From positions 145,885-209,884 of the forward strand of contig JAOTOM010004006.1 of the NCBI GenBank assembly GCA_034440615.1: a stretch of 64,000 nucleotides of DNA. The letters are read 5' to 3'. Below the pieces are notes generated by a model. It saw only the letters and a list, made by a program, of their open reading frames with translations. It was not told the DNA's origin and made no database searches. The stretch comes from Ashinkailepas kermadecensis. Its lineage: Eukaryota > Arthropoda > Thecostraca > Neolepadidae. The position numbers were made by a program, and so were the translations under genes. Shown here one piece after another: positions 12,406 to 24,825 of this stretch; within the stretch, counting starts at the first letter, position 1; each line of letters opens with the position of its first letter.

Positions 12406-14085
12406 CCAGGTCAGGAGAGACGCGCCCAACAGCACTTTCTCCGAACGGGAATGATGCTGAGTTCGATCGCAGGCAGCCGTGTAAGTGCGCAGTTGGAATA
12501 CGTCCTGCATCTTTTTCATCTTTTTCGCACCGGAGCATCATTTTCGCGCTGCAAGCGCGACTCCTCGACACTCTATTCACTCTGATGTTTTTTTCTCATC
12601 TTGTCACTTGGGTGGTTACGATGGAGCCTACACACTACGCTTGGCTTGTTTCGCCTCTGGTCGTAGCAGTATGAATGCCAAACATTAGATATGACTGCAT
12701 CATGTGATGAAATAATAATGCACTGGAAATGCAATCACCTATTTAATTATGCCCCTGATTGTTAGTCCATTTTGTACGCATAATGGGTAATGCAACTTTT
12801 TTTGTTTGTTCCACCAACATCAATGACGTAACATGGAAAGAAGCGGCAGCAACGCGCTCCAGGTCCCCTACACGGGAATGTGTTCATATCGGAAGTTCTT
12901 GGAAATAAACTTCCAATTTGGCAATTATTAACATTGGAAGATATGATACGCACCCTCCACACATCCTATCGCCGTGTTCACCGCGAGGACGAGAGGCGCC
13001 CGGGGGCATCCGGCGGGAGGCGGCGCAGTTCGGCCAGCCAATCATAACACGGCACAGTGCCAGATTCACCGCTGGCACACTATGGTGGCACTGCTGACCC
13101 TGACAGAGCCGTGGCTCGTGCCGCAGGCTGACCCGGCTGGTCGCTGACCGACCCATGCACCGACAGTTGTCCATGCTGCGATGTCATTCGATAGCATGTC
13201 GACACACCCCAACACGCCTGTCAGAATCCAACAAAGCGACGGCCAGGGTCGCTGTGCGGGGCGAAATGCTGAACAATGTATCGTGCGCGAAGTGTTAGCG
13301 GTAAGTGTGTCCGCTGCGTTCGCCACTCGCCGCTGGTCAGTGGACCGTCCGTCACACGTGATGCTGACCCATGTCGGGTCACCACTACCGGCAGAGGCGG
13401 ATCCAATAATTTTCATGGCAGAGGGTGGAGGACATTTCCTCGGAGGGGCGCCTTCGGTGGAAAAATTCGTCGAGCAGATACGTGTGTGTGTGTGTGTATT
13501 CGAGCATACTGTACACAGCACGGCAGCATCGAGAATACGGCCTTTTCTTTTCGCCTTTTCCTCCGAAAGGAACGTCTTCGGATGACAAATCCGTAAAGCT
13601 CGGGGAGGATGCGATCTAACCGTCCTGAAGGGGTGGCACCTTGCCCGGCCGGAGTGGCGCCACCTTTCCGGGGGGTGAGGGGGGGCACCTTCCATGGGGA
13701 TGGCATATGGCCCCAGTCTCCCACCCCTCTCTAAACAGTGTTAATCCGAACACGTACATGGGTGACTTGTTTTTTTTTTTATATAAAAATTGTTGCAAGC
13801 CTACGCCCTGCACCACATACGATGGACTGGGAGAAGCACCTCACGGCCCACACTGTTCCATGGTACCCGTTGTTTGTCAGGCGTTCTGGCTGTCGTTTGG
13901 GACGGTCGCCGGCGCCGACCGGGCGGTCGATAAGGCACACGGCGGCAGTGGGCGGGACGACGTTTGCAACAAAAACAAGCCTTGTTGACTGCTGGACAGC
14001 GGGAAGAGAGGGGAGGGGAGGGGAAGGCGCGCCGCTTCGCACACGGCCCCGGCGGGCGTCCTGTGACGCACAATGATTGCCACCG
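12406..14085. other. No gene recognised
   Basis: A (TG)n tract at 13481-13497 and a CAGAGGCGGATCCA element-end-like motif at 13392. Frames at 13066-13724 overlap on both strands and look like chance. Confidence 0.5.
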
Positions 14086-14134
14086 GTGGGCCCATTGCTA
14101 GCCCATTGCTAGCTAGCAATGGGCCCACCGGCGG
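14086..14134. repeat. Strong hairpin
   Basis: CCGGTGGGCCCATTGCTAG and its exact inverse CTAGCAATGGGCCCACCGG flank a short spacer that repeats CCCATTGCTAG. Stem of 19 bp. Confidence 0.9.
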
Positions 14135-14542
14135 CAGTCTGCTAGTGACGCCGAGGTCAACTTCGGTGGGCGGGTGTGTTGTGGCACAGAACACACCGAG
14201 TGTACGAACACTACACGTTGAGATAGATCAACTGTCGATGCGTGAACACCGCGGGCGATCGACATCCTCTTTATTCCGGAGGGAATCTGCGTGGCTAGTT
14301 ATGTGATGTCTTCTGCCGTCACCATCTCCGTCCTGATTGCCACATGTTTTAAAGGAAATCGGCTACTGGTGCATACCCATCTGCTCTTGCGGACAGTGAT
14401 CGTTTTTTTTTACATTGTGCCTCACTAACAGGCAGCTTGTTAGAGCATCGCCTTCGCTCCTGGCTGGGACCGCTTGAATTGATACGTAAGCAAATGCTAC
14501 GGTTGGAAGAGGAAGTGAACTGCTGCTTCACACTGATACATT

Positions 14543-14605
14543 ATGGGCGCTGTATGACCAATGGCGTCGATGCGCCCTAAAACCCAAATAACTAACTGAC
14601 CAATA
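14543..14605 (+). mobile_element. LINE 3'-tail fragment
   Basis: Reads TGGGCGCTGTATGACCAATG, GCGTCGATGCGCCCTAAAAC, then CAAATAACTAACTGACC. Same conserved 3' end as the element at 28098, in plus orientation. No clear TSD. Confidence 0.6.
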
Positions 14606-14809
14606 TTGATACACAATGCGCTGATCTCTTAATTGAACATAGTCGGCGGCTGCCAGGATTGTAGCGCCCAGCCACGCGGAGCGTGACTTCAGCTGCACCT
14701 GTAACCTGTAGAGCAGAGTAGGCCAGTTGCTGGGTAATCGACACTCAAAGTCCACGGCCGCACAAGTCGGACGGAGGAATGCCTGGCGCTATACAAACAG
14801 ACGGCGGCC

Positions 14810-15432
14810 CAGGCTCACACGAGTGTGCGGGCTCCCCTTCACTGCCCCACCGTCCACCCGGTGCACAGTTGACACGGTGACCGCGGCCCACGCTCACCTG
14901 AGTGTGCGGGCTCCCCTTCACTGCCCCACCGTCCGCCCGGCGCACAGTTAACGGTGACAACGGCACACACAGGCCCACGCTCACCTGAGTGTGCGGGCTC
15001 CCCTTCCACTGCCCCACCGTCCACCCGGTGCACAGTCGGCACACACAGACGGCGGCCCGGGCTCACCTGAGTGTCTGGCTCCCCTTCACTGCCCCACCGT
15101 CCACCCGGTGCACAGTTGGCGCGGTGACCGCGGCCCACGCTCACCTGAGTGTGCCGGCTCCCCTTCACTGCCCCACCGTCCACCCGGTGACCGCGGCCCA
15201 CGCTCACCTGAGTGTGCGGGCTCCCCTTCACTGCCCCACCGTCCGCCCGGTGCACAGTTAACGGTGACAACGGCACACACGGGCCCACGCTCACCTGAGT
15301 GTGCGGACTCCCCTTCCACTGCCCCACCGTCCACCCGGTGCACAGTTGACACGGTGACCGCGGCCCACGCTCACCTGAGTGTGCCGGCTCCCCTTCACTG
15401 CCCCACCGTCCGCCCGGTGACCGCGGCAGTCG
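14810..15432. repeat. Minisatellite, 63-87-bp unit, carrying repeated CAG|GTGAGC
   Basis: Unit core CTCCCCTTCACTGCCCCACC, GTCCACCCGGTGCACAGT, then CGGCCCACGCTCACCTGAGT. Copies of GCTCACCTGAGT start at 14892, 14979, 15061, 15139, 15202, 15289 and 15369. On the minus strand each reads ACTCAG|GTGAGC, a consensus 5' splice site. Confidence 0.95.
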
Positions 15433-18400
15433 GCACACACAGACGGCAGCGCCGGCCCCGACTGGTCAGCGGCCAACACGGCGCAGCACGGCCCGCTCGC
15501 GGCGGCAGCTGCCAGACCTGACTGGCGGCCGAGCGGCGGCCGCCGCCGCAGCCAGCGGCGCTGCGCCGAGGGGTGCTGCTGGCGTCGCTGGCGTCGCTCG
15601 TCAGGTGGCTGCCGCCCGCGGCACGAGGTCACGTGCGTGGGACGGCAACGACGGCCGCACATCGCCGACCTTCCACCGCCGGAGAAACTCCTCGGGGTTC
15701 GGTGGAGGTCACGTGCCAAAGTGTAATCACCGTGAGCACGGTGCGAGTGCGTGGAAACCGTGATGCAGAGCACAAAACGACCTCCTCAATAACTCGGTCG
15801 ACGACGGCCGCACGACTGGTGGGCAGGTAGGCATGAAAGGTGGGAGCACTAGTGTTTATAGCTATGATTGTGCCAAGCTACAATCATAGTGTTTATACCT
15901 TTGCTATGTTTATTAAATCACATGATCTCGTGAATTCACGACAATACTAGCGGCGCAGCCAGGGTTTTCGTAAGGGGGGGGCACCAAAAAAATAATAGAA
16001 TAAAACAGACGGCATTCGGCGTCCCCCAAAGATTTCTGGTTTTGTGTGGTGAGAATCTACAATGTTTTGCTTGATCTCGTGTATATTTGGTTCCTACGGG
16101 GAGGTCGGCCCCATTGGTTACACCTTTGGACAATACTCTCACATTGCGTGAAGATGACGCAAATGATAGTCAAGAGGTGTACAAGGCGGTGGAGGGAGGA
16201 CCTTGTGGTCGCTATAGGTGAATAGCGAACTAGGACTTGAAGGGAATTAATGGGTTTTCATCTTAACAAGTTAGGACATACCATGTGTTCTTCAAACCAG
16301 CTATACAACCCAACCATGTTATGAGTCATTATGTTGCAGTCTTAATGAGCAAAGACAGCCTCAGTATCTTATTTAGGCTAAACAAAGCCGCAGTATCGAA
16401 TTGCCCACCAGACAACTTTAAAAGTAGTTAGTGGAGTACTACTTACTAAGAATTGTTACGCATTTTTTTTCGGATGTTCAATCATTCTCCCACAAATAAA
16501 AGAACAAAAATCGTCATTGCACTCTGCTGTAAAATATCGCAGGAACATAACTGCTTAGTGATAGCGTCACATGGAGGGACATAGGCGGCTGGAGATGACG
16601 GTACTCAAAATTCGAACAAAGTACGTAAAAATGTAGATGAATTTTCCTTACATTTAAACGTGATTCTTCAATTTTCCTTTCTTAATTTCGTTCCTCCGCT
16701 CTGGTAATCATGAAAAAGACCCATCCCACGGAAGACAAACCAACAAAAACCGTTAATTCCCTCACGTTCCGGGAACCAGAGATCAGCTCTGCGCGCCCCA
16801 AATACATTGGGGAGCACGCACTACTGCGTCGGCTTACCTTGCGCTGCGAGGCTGGGCGGCTAGAGCGTTGGTGCACGAAGCATTGATCAAGGCCAATGGA
16901 ATCGAATCACGGCGTCCGTCCGCCGCACAGATGAACGAGCCGAGGCCTCAGCGTGGTGCCAAGTGTTTCTCAGTCGGCTGGCGTCACCACGCCGCGATAA
17001 AATTAGCGACGGCGACGTATCGCTACTCCACTGCACCTACCCCACTGAACGGGTGGGTCACGCCTGTCGGCTCATTACCAACCGCCGTGCAGTGCGACAA
17101 TCCGCTGGGAACTGCCAGGGCGGCCGGTGTTTACTTGCGTGTGCTGTTTGTTGGGCGTATACCGTGACGACGGGACGTTGCCCAAGGATATGGCAATGGG
17201 CGAGACGTGGCCGGGCTCAAGATGCAGGCGACTCGTACACGTGTGGAGGGGCTGCTGGCAGTGGTCTGGGTCACACCCATCCTGTCTTCAGGACTAGGCC
17301 AAGGTGCAAAATGATAGGAAAAGTTATGTCGACGAGGATCAACGTTCGCAATGGTAATTAAACACATGCAAGGTCAGATTGGTCAAGCTCGGTAAGGTCA
17401 TGTTTCGTCATGTTCGGAGTCTGTGTTTCATGGCACTCAACGAATTCAGGCTTTTCAGTGACTCGCGGTCATGGCTCTTGCAAGCCAGCAGCGCCGCATC
17501 ACATTAATTTTTTGCTCAGCCGAACGGTATTTTCGCGCTGAAAATTACTTGGCGGGGCTGGCTGGTGGGCTAGAAGATTCAGCCATAGTTTCATATCCCG
17601 GGCTGTATAAACCGTACTCATTTACGTACATACACAAAACATTGGTAATCTTCAGAATTGGAACTTCCAAACGAATACCAACCACGGGATCTCGCCAGGC
17701 AGTGGGCCCACACTAGCGTATACTACTATTAATGATAAACGGATAATATTACCGAGCTCTTCAATGCCATTACCTTTATGATAGATCTGGACCTCAGCTA
17801 ACAGTTTTGTGATTTTGTCGTGGCAGTGTGTTCAAATTAGCTCAGTTGGGCTCAGGATGGAAATTAAAAAAAATCCCTACATAACTTGTGATAGACAATG
17901 GAAATGGAACCGCGTTCAGTTGACTCCTTACCACGAAACAGACCCAAATTCCAGCTTCAATGACTGTATTCGTCATGATTTGAATGCTACTTCAATTCGA
18001 AATTATATTTATATACTTGCGTCGACACCTGAAGTCGCGAAATTGGACACACCTTGTCGCGGCGATGCCACGCACGGCACAGGAACAAAATTGTCATCCT
18101 CGCCCTGTGTCCAGCCCAATATCGCGTTAGTCTGAAGAATGGCAGCCACTAGCAGGGAATTTCTTCTTTCCGAGTGCTGTCTTGATACACACAATGGGCT
18201 AATTGTTGTGCTGCTGTTCACAACGTGCTGGATCGCACCGAAATAGCCAACTGCTCCTGTGGAGACATTTATTATAACCGCGCAACACTATAAAAAAACA
18301 TACTACAAAATACGCACTATCACTATCCTCCGCACGCAATCGTGATCGCGCGAGCAAAAGGACGTCTCGCATGTATCGGGAAGAGCAACGGGAAATTTAT

Positions 18401-19656
18401 ATCGGACGGCATGATCACAGAATGGCGTGCGCTCCTCGACTCGGCTTCATATAGCGCTGCAGGCCCCCATCAATACACTAGCGTGGGGCGCTACACCAGT
18501 ACAACAGCGGCAGTACATGGGCCACCGGAGCCGACCGACGGCCTCCAGCCGCATGTGGCGCTTCAGGCTCTGTGCCCTGCGCTAAAGGTTGATACCCGAG
18601 CAACCCAGTCCCGGGTGGTGGGACACTTGACTCAGGCGCTCCAGCTCAGTGCCAGGTGGACTCAGTGGAAGTGGCGCAAATGGGAAAGCGAAACCGCCAT
18701 GGCGAGACATCATTCCACATTCAAGCTATGTGTTGTGTTCGGCACGGTTGAAATATTTCCCAGCAGAATCCACTTGTCTACAACTGCATCACGTATTTCA
18801 CTGCATGGGCTTTGGTTTTCGAGTGAAACTACACATTCCACTTAAACAATATAAATAGGAAGCAGGAAATACAGTCGCCTTCAACAAATGGACGATCATG
18901 CAGTGGATATTGTTCATGGAAGCACTTAAGGGCGGACATCGTACCACAATAACTGACAGCATTTGCTTCATCTTCACTCCCATAGATACCATAAGCCGAA
19001 AACTGACCGTTCGCTTTCTTGCCCAGTATAAATTTAGATGTACATCAGGGATATATTGCGAAAGATCTACACGTACAATGCATGGTGGCATCGCTATTGT
19101 GTTAATTGATATATCACATGGCGCATAACATCGGATTGATAGAAACATCAGACGTATTACCATGTACAAATTCCGACCTCCAGCTTAATAACTAAAAACG
19201 CAAAAGCCTCGTCCTCAAACGGTTGGGCATACAATACAATTTATAGAGTCCAGTAGCGACCAACTAATTAAAGATCATTGTAAATGTAGAAAGGAATACA
19301 TAAGATAACGATGTTGTGCTTAGCGTTGGAAAACGTGAGCATGCTCTGTGCAATCACACGTGCATTATGGTCCATGTGTGTAAAGACCGAAGCGTTGTCT
19401 TGTTCAATATGCAGCACTTCATGCATACCAGATGTCATAAAGCAACTCAATATCAAGCTATCAGTGAAGTCAACATCGCAAGTGAAACTCATAAGCGAGA
19501 AACTACTTTCTGAGGGAATTCCGTATAACTTAAATCAGCTACTGACAACACTTAAAATGGTGGTCTTCATACCTTTCAAGAATTCCGACCGCTTCCGATA
19601 AACATTGGCGAACGAAGCGTCGGCCAGCGGCACCTGGCGAGCGACGATGCTGTCAT
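15433..19656. other. No gene recognised; TPPP 3' flank at the right end
   Basis: CpG-rich to about 15720, possibly promoter-like or exonic. 15855-15890 has the hairpin TATGATTGT...ACAATCATA. 15945-15985 resembles an element end followed by a G run. The remainder is AT-rich. An AATAAA on the minus strand near 18270 is the only poly(A)-like signal noticed downstream of TPPP. Confidence 0.45.
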
Positions 19657-19839
19657 CTAGTGGGATTCGTCGTAGGTGTCCTTGCCCTTGTAGTTGCCCA
19701 CGTAGCCGTCGTTGGTCTTCTGCTCTTCGCGGCCGGAGATGCCCTTGCCCTTGCCGGACTCGTCGAAGCGCTCCTTGTGACTGCCTGTGTACTTGCTGGT
19801 GTCGGTGAGGCGGTCCACGGCACCAGTCTTGACCGCTTT
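19657..19839 (-). CDS. TPPP: TPPP exon 3 (C-terminal)
   Basis: The acceptor TCTGCCTCAG leads in phase 0 to [20 protein letters not shown] and ends [16 protein letters not shown] with TAG. Codons are strongly GC-ending. The opposite strand and shifted frames are open as a by-product. Confidence 0.96.
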   Translation of the reverse strand, partial: KAVKTGAVDRLTDTSKYTGSHKERFDESGKGKGISGREEQKTNDGYVGNYKGKDTYDESH

Positions 19840-22800
19840 CTGAGGCAGAATCTTGACAGGTCAGTTTGGGAGACCCGACCACGCAGGTTGAGCAGATTAT
19901 CGCATCAATGCTAAGCTCAGTCACGTTTTGTCAATTTGACCAAAACACAAACAATTTGACGAGACCATAACATACACAATCAAGCAAATACTTCACATTT
20001 TTTATGTTAAAACTCATGGGGACCCAAGTCATGACATCAAAATATACCTACATGGGGGCGGGGATGGTCAAGTGGTTAAGGCGTTGAGCTCTGGGTACCA
20101 AAGGTCCCGGGTTCAACACTCACACCACTCGGGACATTTCCAAATACCGTGGCCCAACGGCGAAACAGTGTGAGCGGCACCATTAGCCGTGAATGTGCAT
20201 AAAGTGCGTCGTGAACAATCCCTTAAACAAACAAACAAAATATACCTACATGGGAACACAGGTGGCGGTCAGTCCTATTTTAGGAAGGGAGATTCTTTCC
20301 AGTCAATGGCATAGGCTCAACGTTAAATTTCCGGACTTAAGGGGGCACCGTACCCGGTGGCCCCTCCCGTCCCGCCGCCATGGCATTGGATGGATTAAAC
20401 GTGTGAAATGTTTTAATTTAACAGAAATGATGTAATTAGAGGTCATCAATTCAAAATTAAAGTTAATCACAGCAGGACAAGGTTAAGACAGTCTTTCTTC
20501 ACCAACAGGGTAGTAGAACACTGGAACCAGCTGCCAGGAACCATTGTCAGTAGCAACACACTGAACATCTTTAAAAACGGCATAGACAATCATTATAAGA
20601 ATAGGGGGCTTGTTTTTCTGTATTCCAGGGAGGGTTGATCGACAGGGAGGAGTTGGGAGTTGGGAGGAGTTGGGAGTTGGGAGGAGTTTGTAATTGTTGA
20701 GTGTGTTATGCAATAGCAAGTGAGTCTCTTATTAAGTCTAAACGCTTTATAACTTTATATAGGATGTACCTAGCAGTGGATTCAGCACCTTCCTTCGGGA
20801 TGTGATACTGATGAGATTGTCTATGGTAGCACAATGGGTATGATGGGAGGAGTTTGTAATTGTTGAGCGTATTATGCAATAGCAAGTGAGTCTCTTATTA
20901 AGTCTAAACGCTTTATAATTTTATATAGTGTACCTAGCAGTGGATTCAGCACCTTCCTTCCGGATGTGATACTGATGAGATTGTCTATGGTAGCACAATG
21001 GGTATGATGGGAGGAGCTTGTAATTGTTGAGGGTGTTATGCAATAGCAAGTGAATGGTACTAGATAGGCTGGGATATATAGCTTCCTTGGAACTTGGGAT
21101 AAGGGATTGATTGGGGTGAGAGTATGTACATTTCTAGTACCTTTTCTAGATAGGCTTAACCCAGATGGGCCCCTGTGGCTCTTATTAAGCCTTAATACTT
21201 TATGACTTTATAAACTTGAGATTCGACTGATTTTTCTTAGATAATTTCGATGACATACTGAAACATAAGTCGGCCGATAATGTTCAGGATGGATATGCAT
21301 TGGTAACTATAGGTAGCATATTCATAACGACCCAAATTGAGTAAGAGCCTATTCCTATCATGACATATAGTAAAGCTACCCATGAACGTGAATATGTTCG
21401 CACAATTCAGCTAGGCTTATCGACATGCAAAGTCAGGTGACGAAGTGAGATTTTAGGTTCGAAGTTGGATTAAACTGGTTTCAGAGGATCTTCTATATAA
21501 TGGGATAAATAACTACGTTGAATATCGAATATAAAAAAGAAAGCAATGGGGACCTGAATGTGGTTCTAGTAAGGCAGGGACGAATCCAGGGGGCGAAGAG
21601 GAATGGCTCCCCTTGGGACCGGATTAAGGCACCTCCACGGACATGCAACGCCCCTCCAACTTCCCTCCAAGATTCTCCAGTGCACACTCTTGAACTTAGT
21701 TCAGTCGACGAAGCCCATCCTAGCAGAATATATTCCCGCCTCTAGGGACAACAATGCACAACCTTCAAATTGTTTTAGTAACGCCTCTCCGGGAAAAATG
21801 GCACCCCTCAAAATTACGACTGCCTCTCTTCTTGGCGAAAGCCTAGATCAGTCATTGTAGTACCATTACCACTTCCGAATCATTCATTCTAGCACGCTAC
21901 CCGATGACATGGCTGCAGATACTGAGGGAATCGGGGGGGGGGGGTCGGCTCCCTCTCGTTTGGTACCCTAATGCAAATTCGCCATTTTCCTCATTCATCT
22001 GTATGTCCTGAAAATATGAACTCGGACCACCCTAGGTAGGTGAGATCTCCAGGCATGCCAAATGAGCCGAGACATAGAATTGGTTCAAGAGTTTTGTCAC
22101 ATGGTGAAATTATTCACTCTTTTTGGTACAATCGCTTCCATAAATTTCAAAGAAAACATTCATTATTTAACTTACCGTTGCACCCTTATGTCCAGGATCC
22201 CCACAATTGGTCAGTTTTTCTACGAATGCAGCTTTATCCATCTTCTTGCTTGATGTGAAGTCATCGATAAACTTGTTGAAGTCGGCAAAGGTAATCTTCT
22301 TCTGTCTGAAAGGAAAATAATTGTCTATAACGTCTTTATCAACTCCTGTGGGATGATCGCAGATCCCAGGTAAAAAGCCATCTGAAACTAGTTCTGGTCA
22401 TGCCAATGATTCAACTTGGTTAGGTAGTCATGCACGTACCTACCTACCTACCTACAATACCCTGAGTGGACCCATAATTTTAATTGGGGCATTGTTCAAG
22501 AGAGGCCTCATTTTTCCGTAATTATGACACGTCACACGCCTTCCCCAGCCTCCCCTCTGCACGCCTTCCCCAAGTCGCTCCCGGTTGACTGCAGCAGCGC
22601 TACGATACTGGTGAGCACGGCTTTGCTCACCCAGCAAAAATTGTTCCAGGAGTTACTACGGAGGATACGCTCACATAATTTCCGCGCAGTGGCTTCCTGC
22701 CGCGGCAGTGTTGAAATGTTTTTGTTTTTTTGTTAGGTGCGAGGTGTTAAAACGAGTACAGCAGTACGTAAACATTTGTCCTAGAAGCGATGCTATTTAA

Positions 22801-24825
22801 AATGTCTTTCAAGTCATTCAAACTCAATTTTGAGCCATTAGTAATTTAGTATACTTGTATGTGTGCCTTCCGCATTTATATAGAAACCCCTGAGCGCAAA
22901 TCGGGAAAAAGGAATGGACTGGGCTTGTTGAAGCTTACCTATAGCAACTTCTTCCTGCACCATTTCTTTGGGAAATCTCATATGAGTGAAACATTCACTA
23001 TTTAAAAGCATGCCATAAGTGGCATGCTTTTGTGCCATCTGCATCATCTGCAGATGAAGCAGACTCCTTCGGTAACGCAATGGTATTAGGCAGGGGTGCA
23101 TCCAGGAATTGGCATGAGGGGCACTTGTCTGAAGACCAGGCTACAATGTATGGCAAATGGCTGGACGAGACGCACCAGCAGCGGAGAAAATGCGCACCAA
23201 AACGCACCGAGAGGGCACAAATTTGCACCAGGGAGAACGAATATAAGCACCAAATGTCAAAAAACATACGGCAAGATGTTTTTTGGCTAAAGGCTTAAGG
23301 CAAGCGCCTTTTCTACTAAAACACATATTTCACATCGAATCAATACAAACAGCAGGCATGTCTTACGTCGCTTCAGGATGGACCAATCACAGCGTGTAAC
23401 AGACGGTCAATCAAAAGACGGAACGCTGGACAGGACCTTCCCCGGCGATTTGGAACGAATTCAGAGGCGCCTTTGACCTTGTGTAATGTCTTGATGCGCG
23501 GTTCTAAGCTGTGCTTTAATGGTGTTCTTGGAGCATTAAAAGCGGCAAGATACTTTATTGCACGTGTTTAATGATTATTCTTACCTGTGCACTTGTACCT
23601 ATTTTTAATATCACTGGCGGATCTAGCCCACCGGTTGGGGAGGGGAGGGGGGGCTTTCGGCTTTCGGCTTTCGGCGTCAGCCTATCCCCCCGCCCAGTGG
23701 TGTACCTAGGAATTGCATCAGGGGAGGGGTCGGAAGGATTTGGACAGTGCCCATCCTTCCACTATTTTTGGTTTAAAAGCACCGGATTTCGACCACTAGT
23801 TGGCGAAGAGGCCGATTAAAAAATACTAATAATGACAACATAATTTCCTGTGTATGGGCCCCAGCCTACCTACACCGTTTCTAAGTTACCGGATTCTTGT
23901 TCTTGTTTGCCATAACGTTCACGTTAACGTTCAACGCCTTGTACCAAGTCAGCATTCGTGCACGTGTACACACTGGCGAATCCAATTTTGTCAACTCTTG
24001 CTGTAAGCAGAACTTGAGCAGCATGTAACCTTAATGCGTATCATAATTATACTATGCTATCATATTGGGCTTCCAAACAATCAGAAAAATACCTTTAAAA
24101 CTGAAGTTTTGTTTTCATCCGGAACGCTATTTTTTACCTCGGCAAAGGTTGCTGCATTTTAATTTAGCTTACCTCTGTTGGTTTGGGAGGGGCCAAAAGA
24201 CACCATCCCCCTTTTAAGCGCTTCGGGCGGGTGGGGGTGGGGGGGGCATGGTCGGAATGACCCCTTCCTGGATCCGCCAGTGATGGGTATACCCCGTTTT
24301 TTTTTATATTGACCCGAGGTAGGGAATCCATCTGATAATGGCCATAGTTAGGGAAGCATGTTTGGTGGTGCCGGGTACTGTCATCCTTTAATTCCATTCC
24401 AAATTGATTGACTACTCACACAACTATTATTTCATAGTGAAGGGAATAGCCCATAGAACCTGACAAGTTAATTTACGCGGTTAGTCCAAACGCCTTTCTT
24501 TCTATCACCAGTTATATTCACAGGACACTATCTTTGAAGAACAAGTGGTCGAGTTGGCATTTCCTACTTTGGTAGGTTGGTAGGTACTCCGGTAAGTACC
24601 TACTTGATAAAATAGTACTGCTAAACCCACCCAAAATGATTTCACTTACTTCAGCTTTCCAAAGCAAATGGCGGTGTCCGTTGTCGAGAATTTCTTGGTA
24701 AACACGCCAGCCTGCTTGAACCACTTGTCAATGTTAGATAAGGCGATCTGAGGTCCACCGGAGCTCGACGCTTGAGTGCCACCGAAGACACAGAACTTTT
24801 GAAATTGTGCTTCAAATTCCGCCAT
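19657..24825 (-). CDS. TPPP: Tubulin polymerization-promoting protein (TPPP/p25-alpha), gene-level entry
   Basis: Cytosolic microtubule-bundling protein of the p25-alpha family (role from the family). Three exons: 24825-24650, 22305-22176 and 19839-19657, with phases 2 then 0, giving 162 residues. ATG at 24825 has a good context (CAACCATGG). Exon 1 carries the p25-alpha signature [20 protein letters not shown]; exon 2 reads [15 protein letters not shown]...GDPGHKGAT; exon 3 contains [20 protein letters not shown], then the Gly-rich [10 protein letters not shown] and the C-terminal motif [13 protein letters not shown]. It matches the short form of the family, without the extended N-terminus of vertebrate TPPP1. 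It lies 2.6 kb downstream of BRD7 in the same orientation. Confidence 0.96.
20057..20235 (+). mobile_element. tRNA-derived SINE, copy 1, with 19-bp TSD
   Basis: A tRNA-like head (GGATGGTCAAGTGGTTAAGG as A box; GGGTTCAACACTC as B box) followed by an unrelated body and an (AAAC)n tail. Exactly flanked by CAAAATATACCTACATGGG (20038-20056 and 20236-20254). Length 179 bp. Lies in intron 2 of TPPP. Confidence 0.88.
20440..21215 (+). mobile_element. CR1-type LINE, 3' end with internally repeated 3' UTR
   Basis: 20440-20640 encodes the typical C-terminus of CR1-group reverse transcriptase polyproteins ([20 protein letters not shown], then [13 protein letters not shown]). The following 3' UTR holds repeats of about 190 bp (GAGGAGTTTGTAATTGTTGA ... 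CACAATGGGTATGATGGG) and ends with ACTTTATG-type short repeats, as CR1 elements do. 5'-truncated. Lies in intron 2 of TPPP. Confidence 0.75.
22176..22305 (-). CDS. TPPP: TPPP exon 2
   Basis: TTTCCTTTCAG acceptor and ACG|GTAAGT donor. 130 bp, starting with one base that completes Lys, then [16 protein letters not shown] and [14 protein letters not shown], typical of the middle of the p25-alpha domain. Confidence 0.95.
23609..24284. mobile_element. Candidate DNA element with CACTGGCGGATC inverted ends
   Basis: CACTGGCGGATCTAG near 23611 and its inverse CTGGATCCGCCAGTG at 24268-24282 are followed on the inner side by G-rich/C-rich runs, a form common in MITE-like elements. No clear TSD and no coding frame. 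In intron 1 of TPPP. Confidence 0.4.
24650..24825 (-). CDS. TPPP: TPPP exon 1
   Basis: 58 codons plus two bases. Reads [16 protein letters not shown] then the family core [15 protein letters not shown]. The donor AA|GTAAGT splits a Lys codon completed by the first base of exon 2. An upstream in-frame extension (24861) is open but lacks similarity, so the ATG at 24825 is preferred. Confidence 0.95.

Noticed and set aside
13066..13724. Gene at 13.1-13.7 kb (209-codon minus frame and overlapping plus frames)
   Set aside because: Several overlapping frames on both strands, a CA/TG repeat inside, no motif and no splice consensus.
14839..15521. Frames of 176-199 codons at 14.8-15.5 kb
   Set aside because: Translation of the 63-87-bp minisatellite.
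19535..19924. 129-codon Gln/Arg-rich frame and plus-strand frames over TPPP exon 3
   Set aside because: Shifted-frame shadows of the TPPP C-terminal exon.
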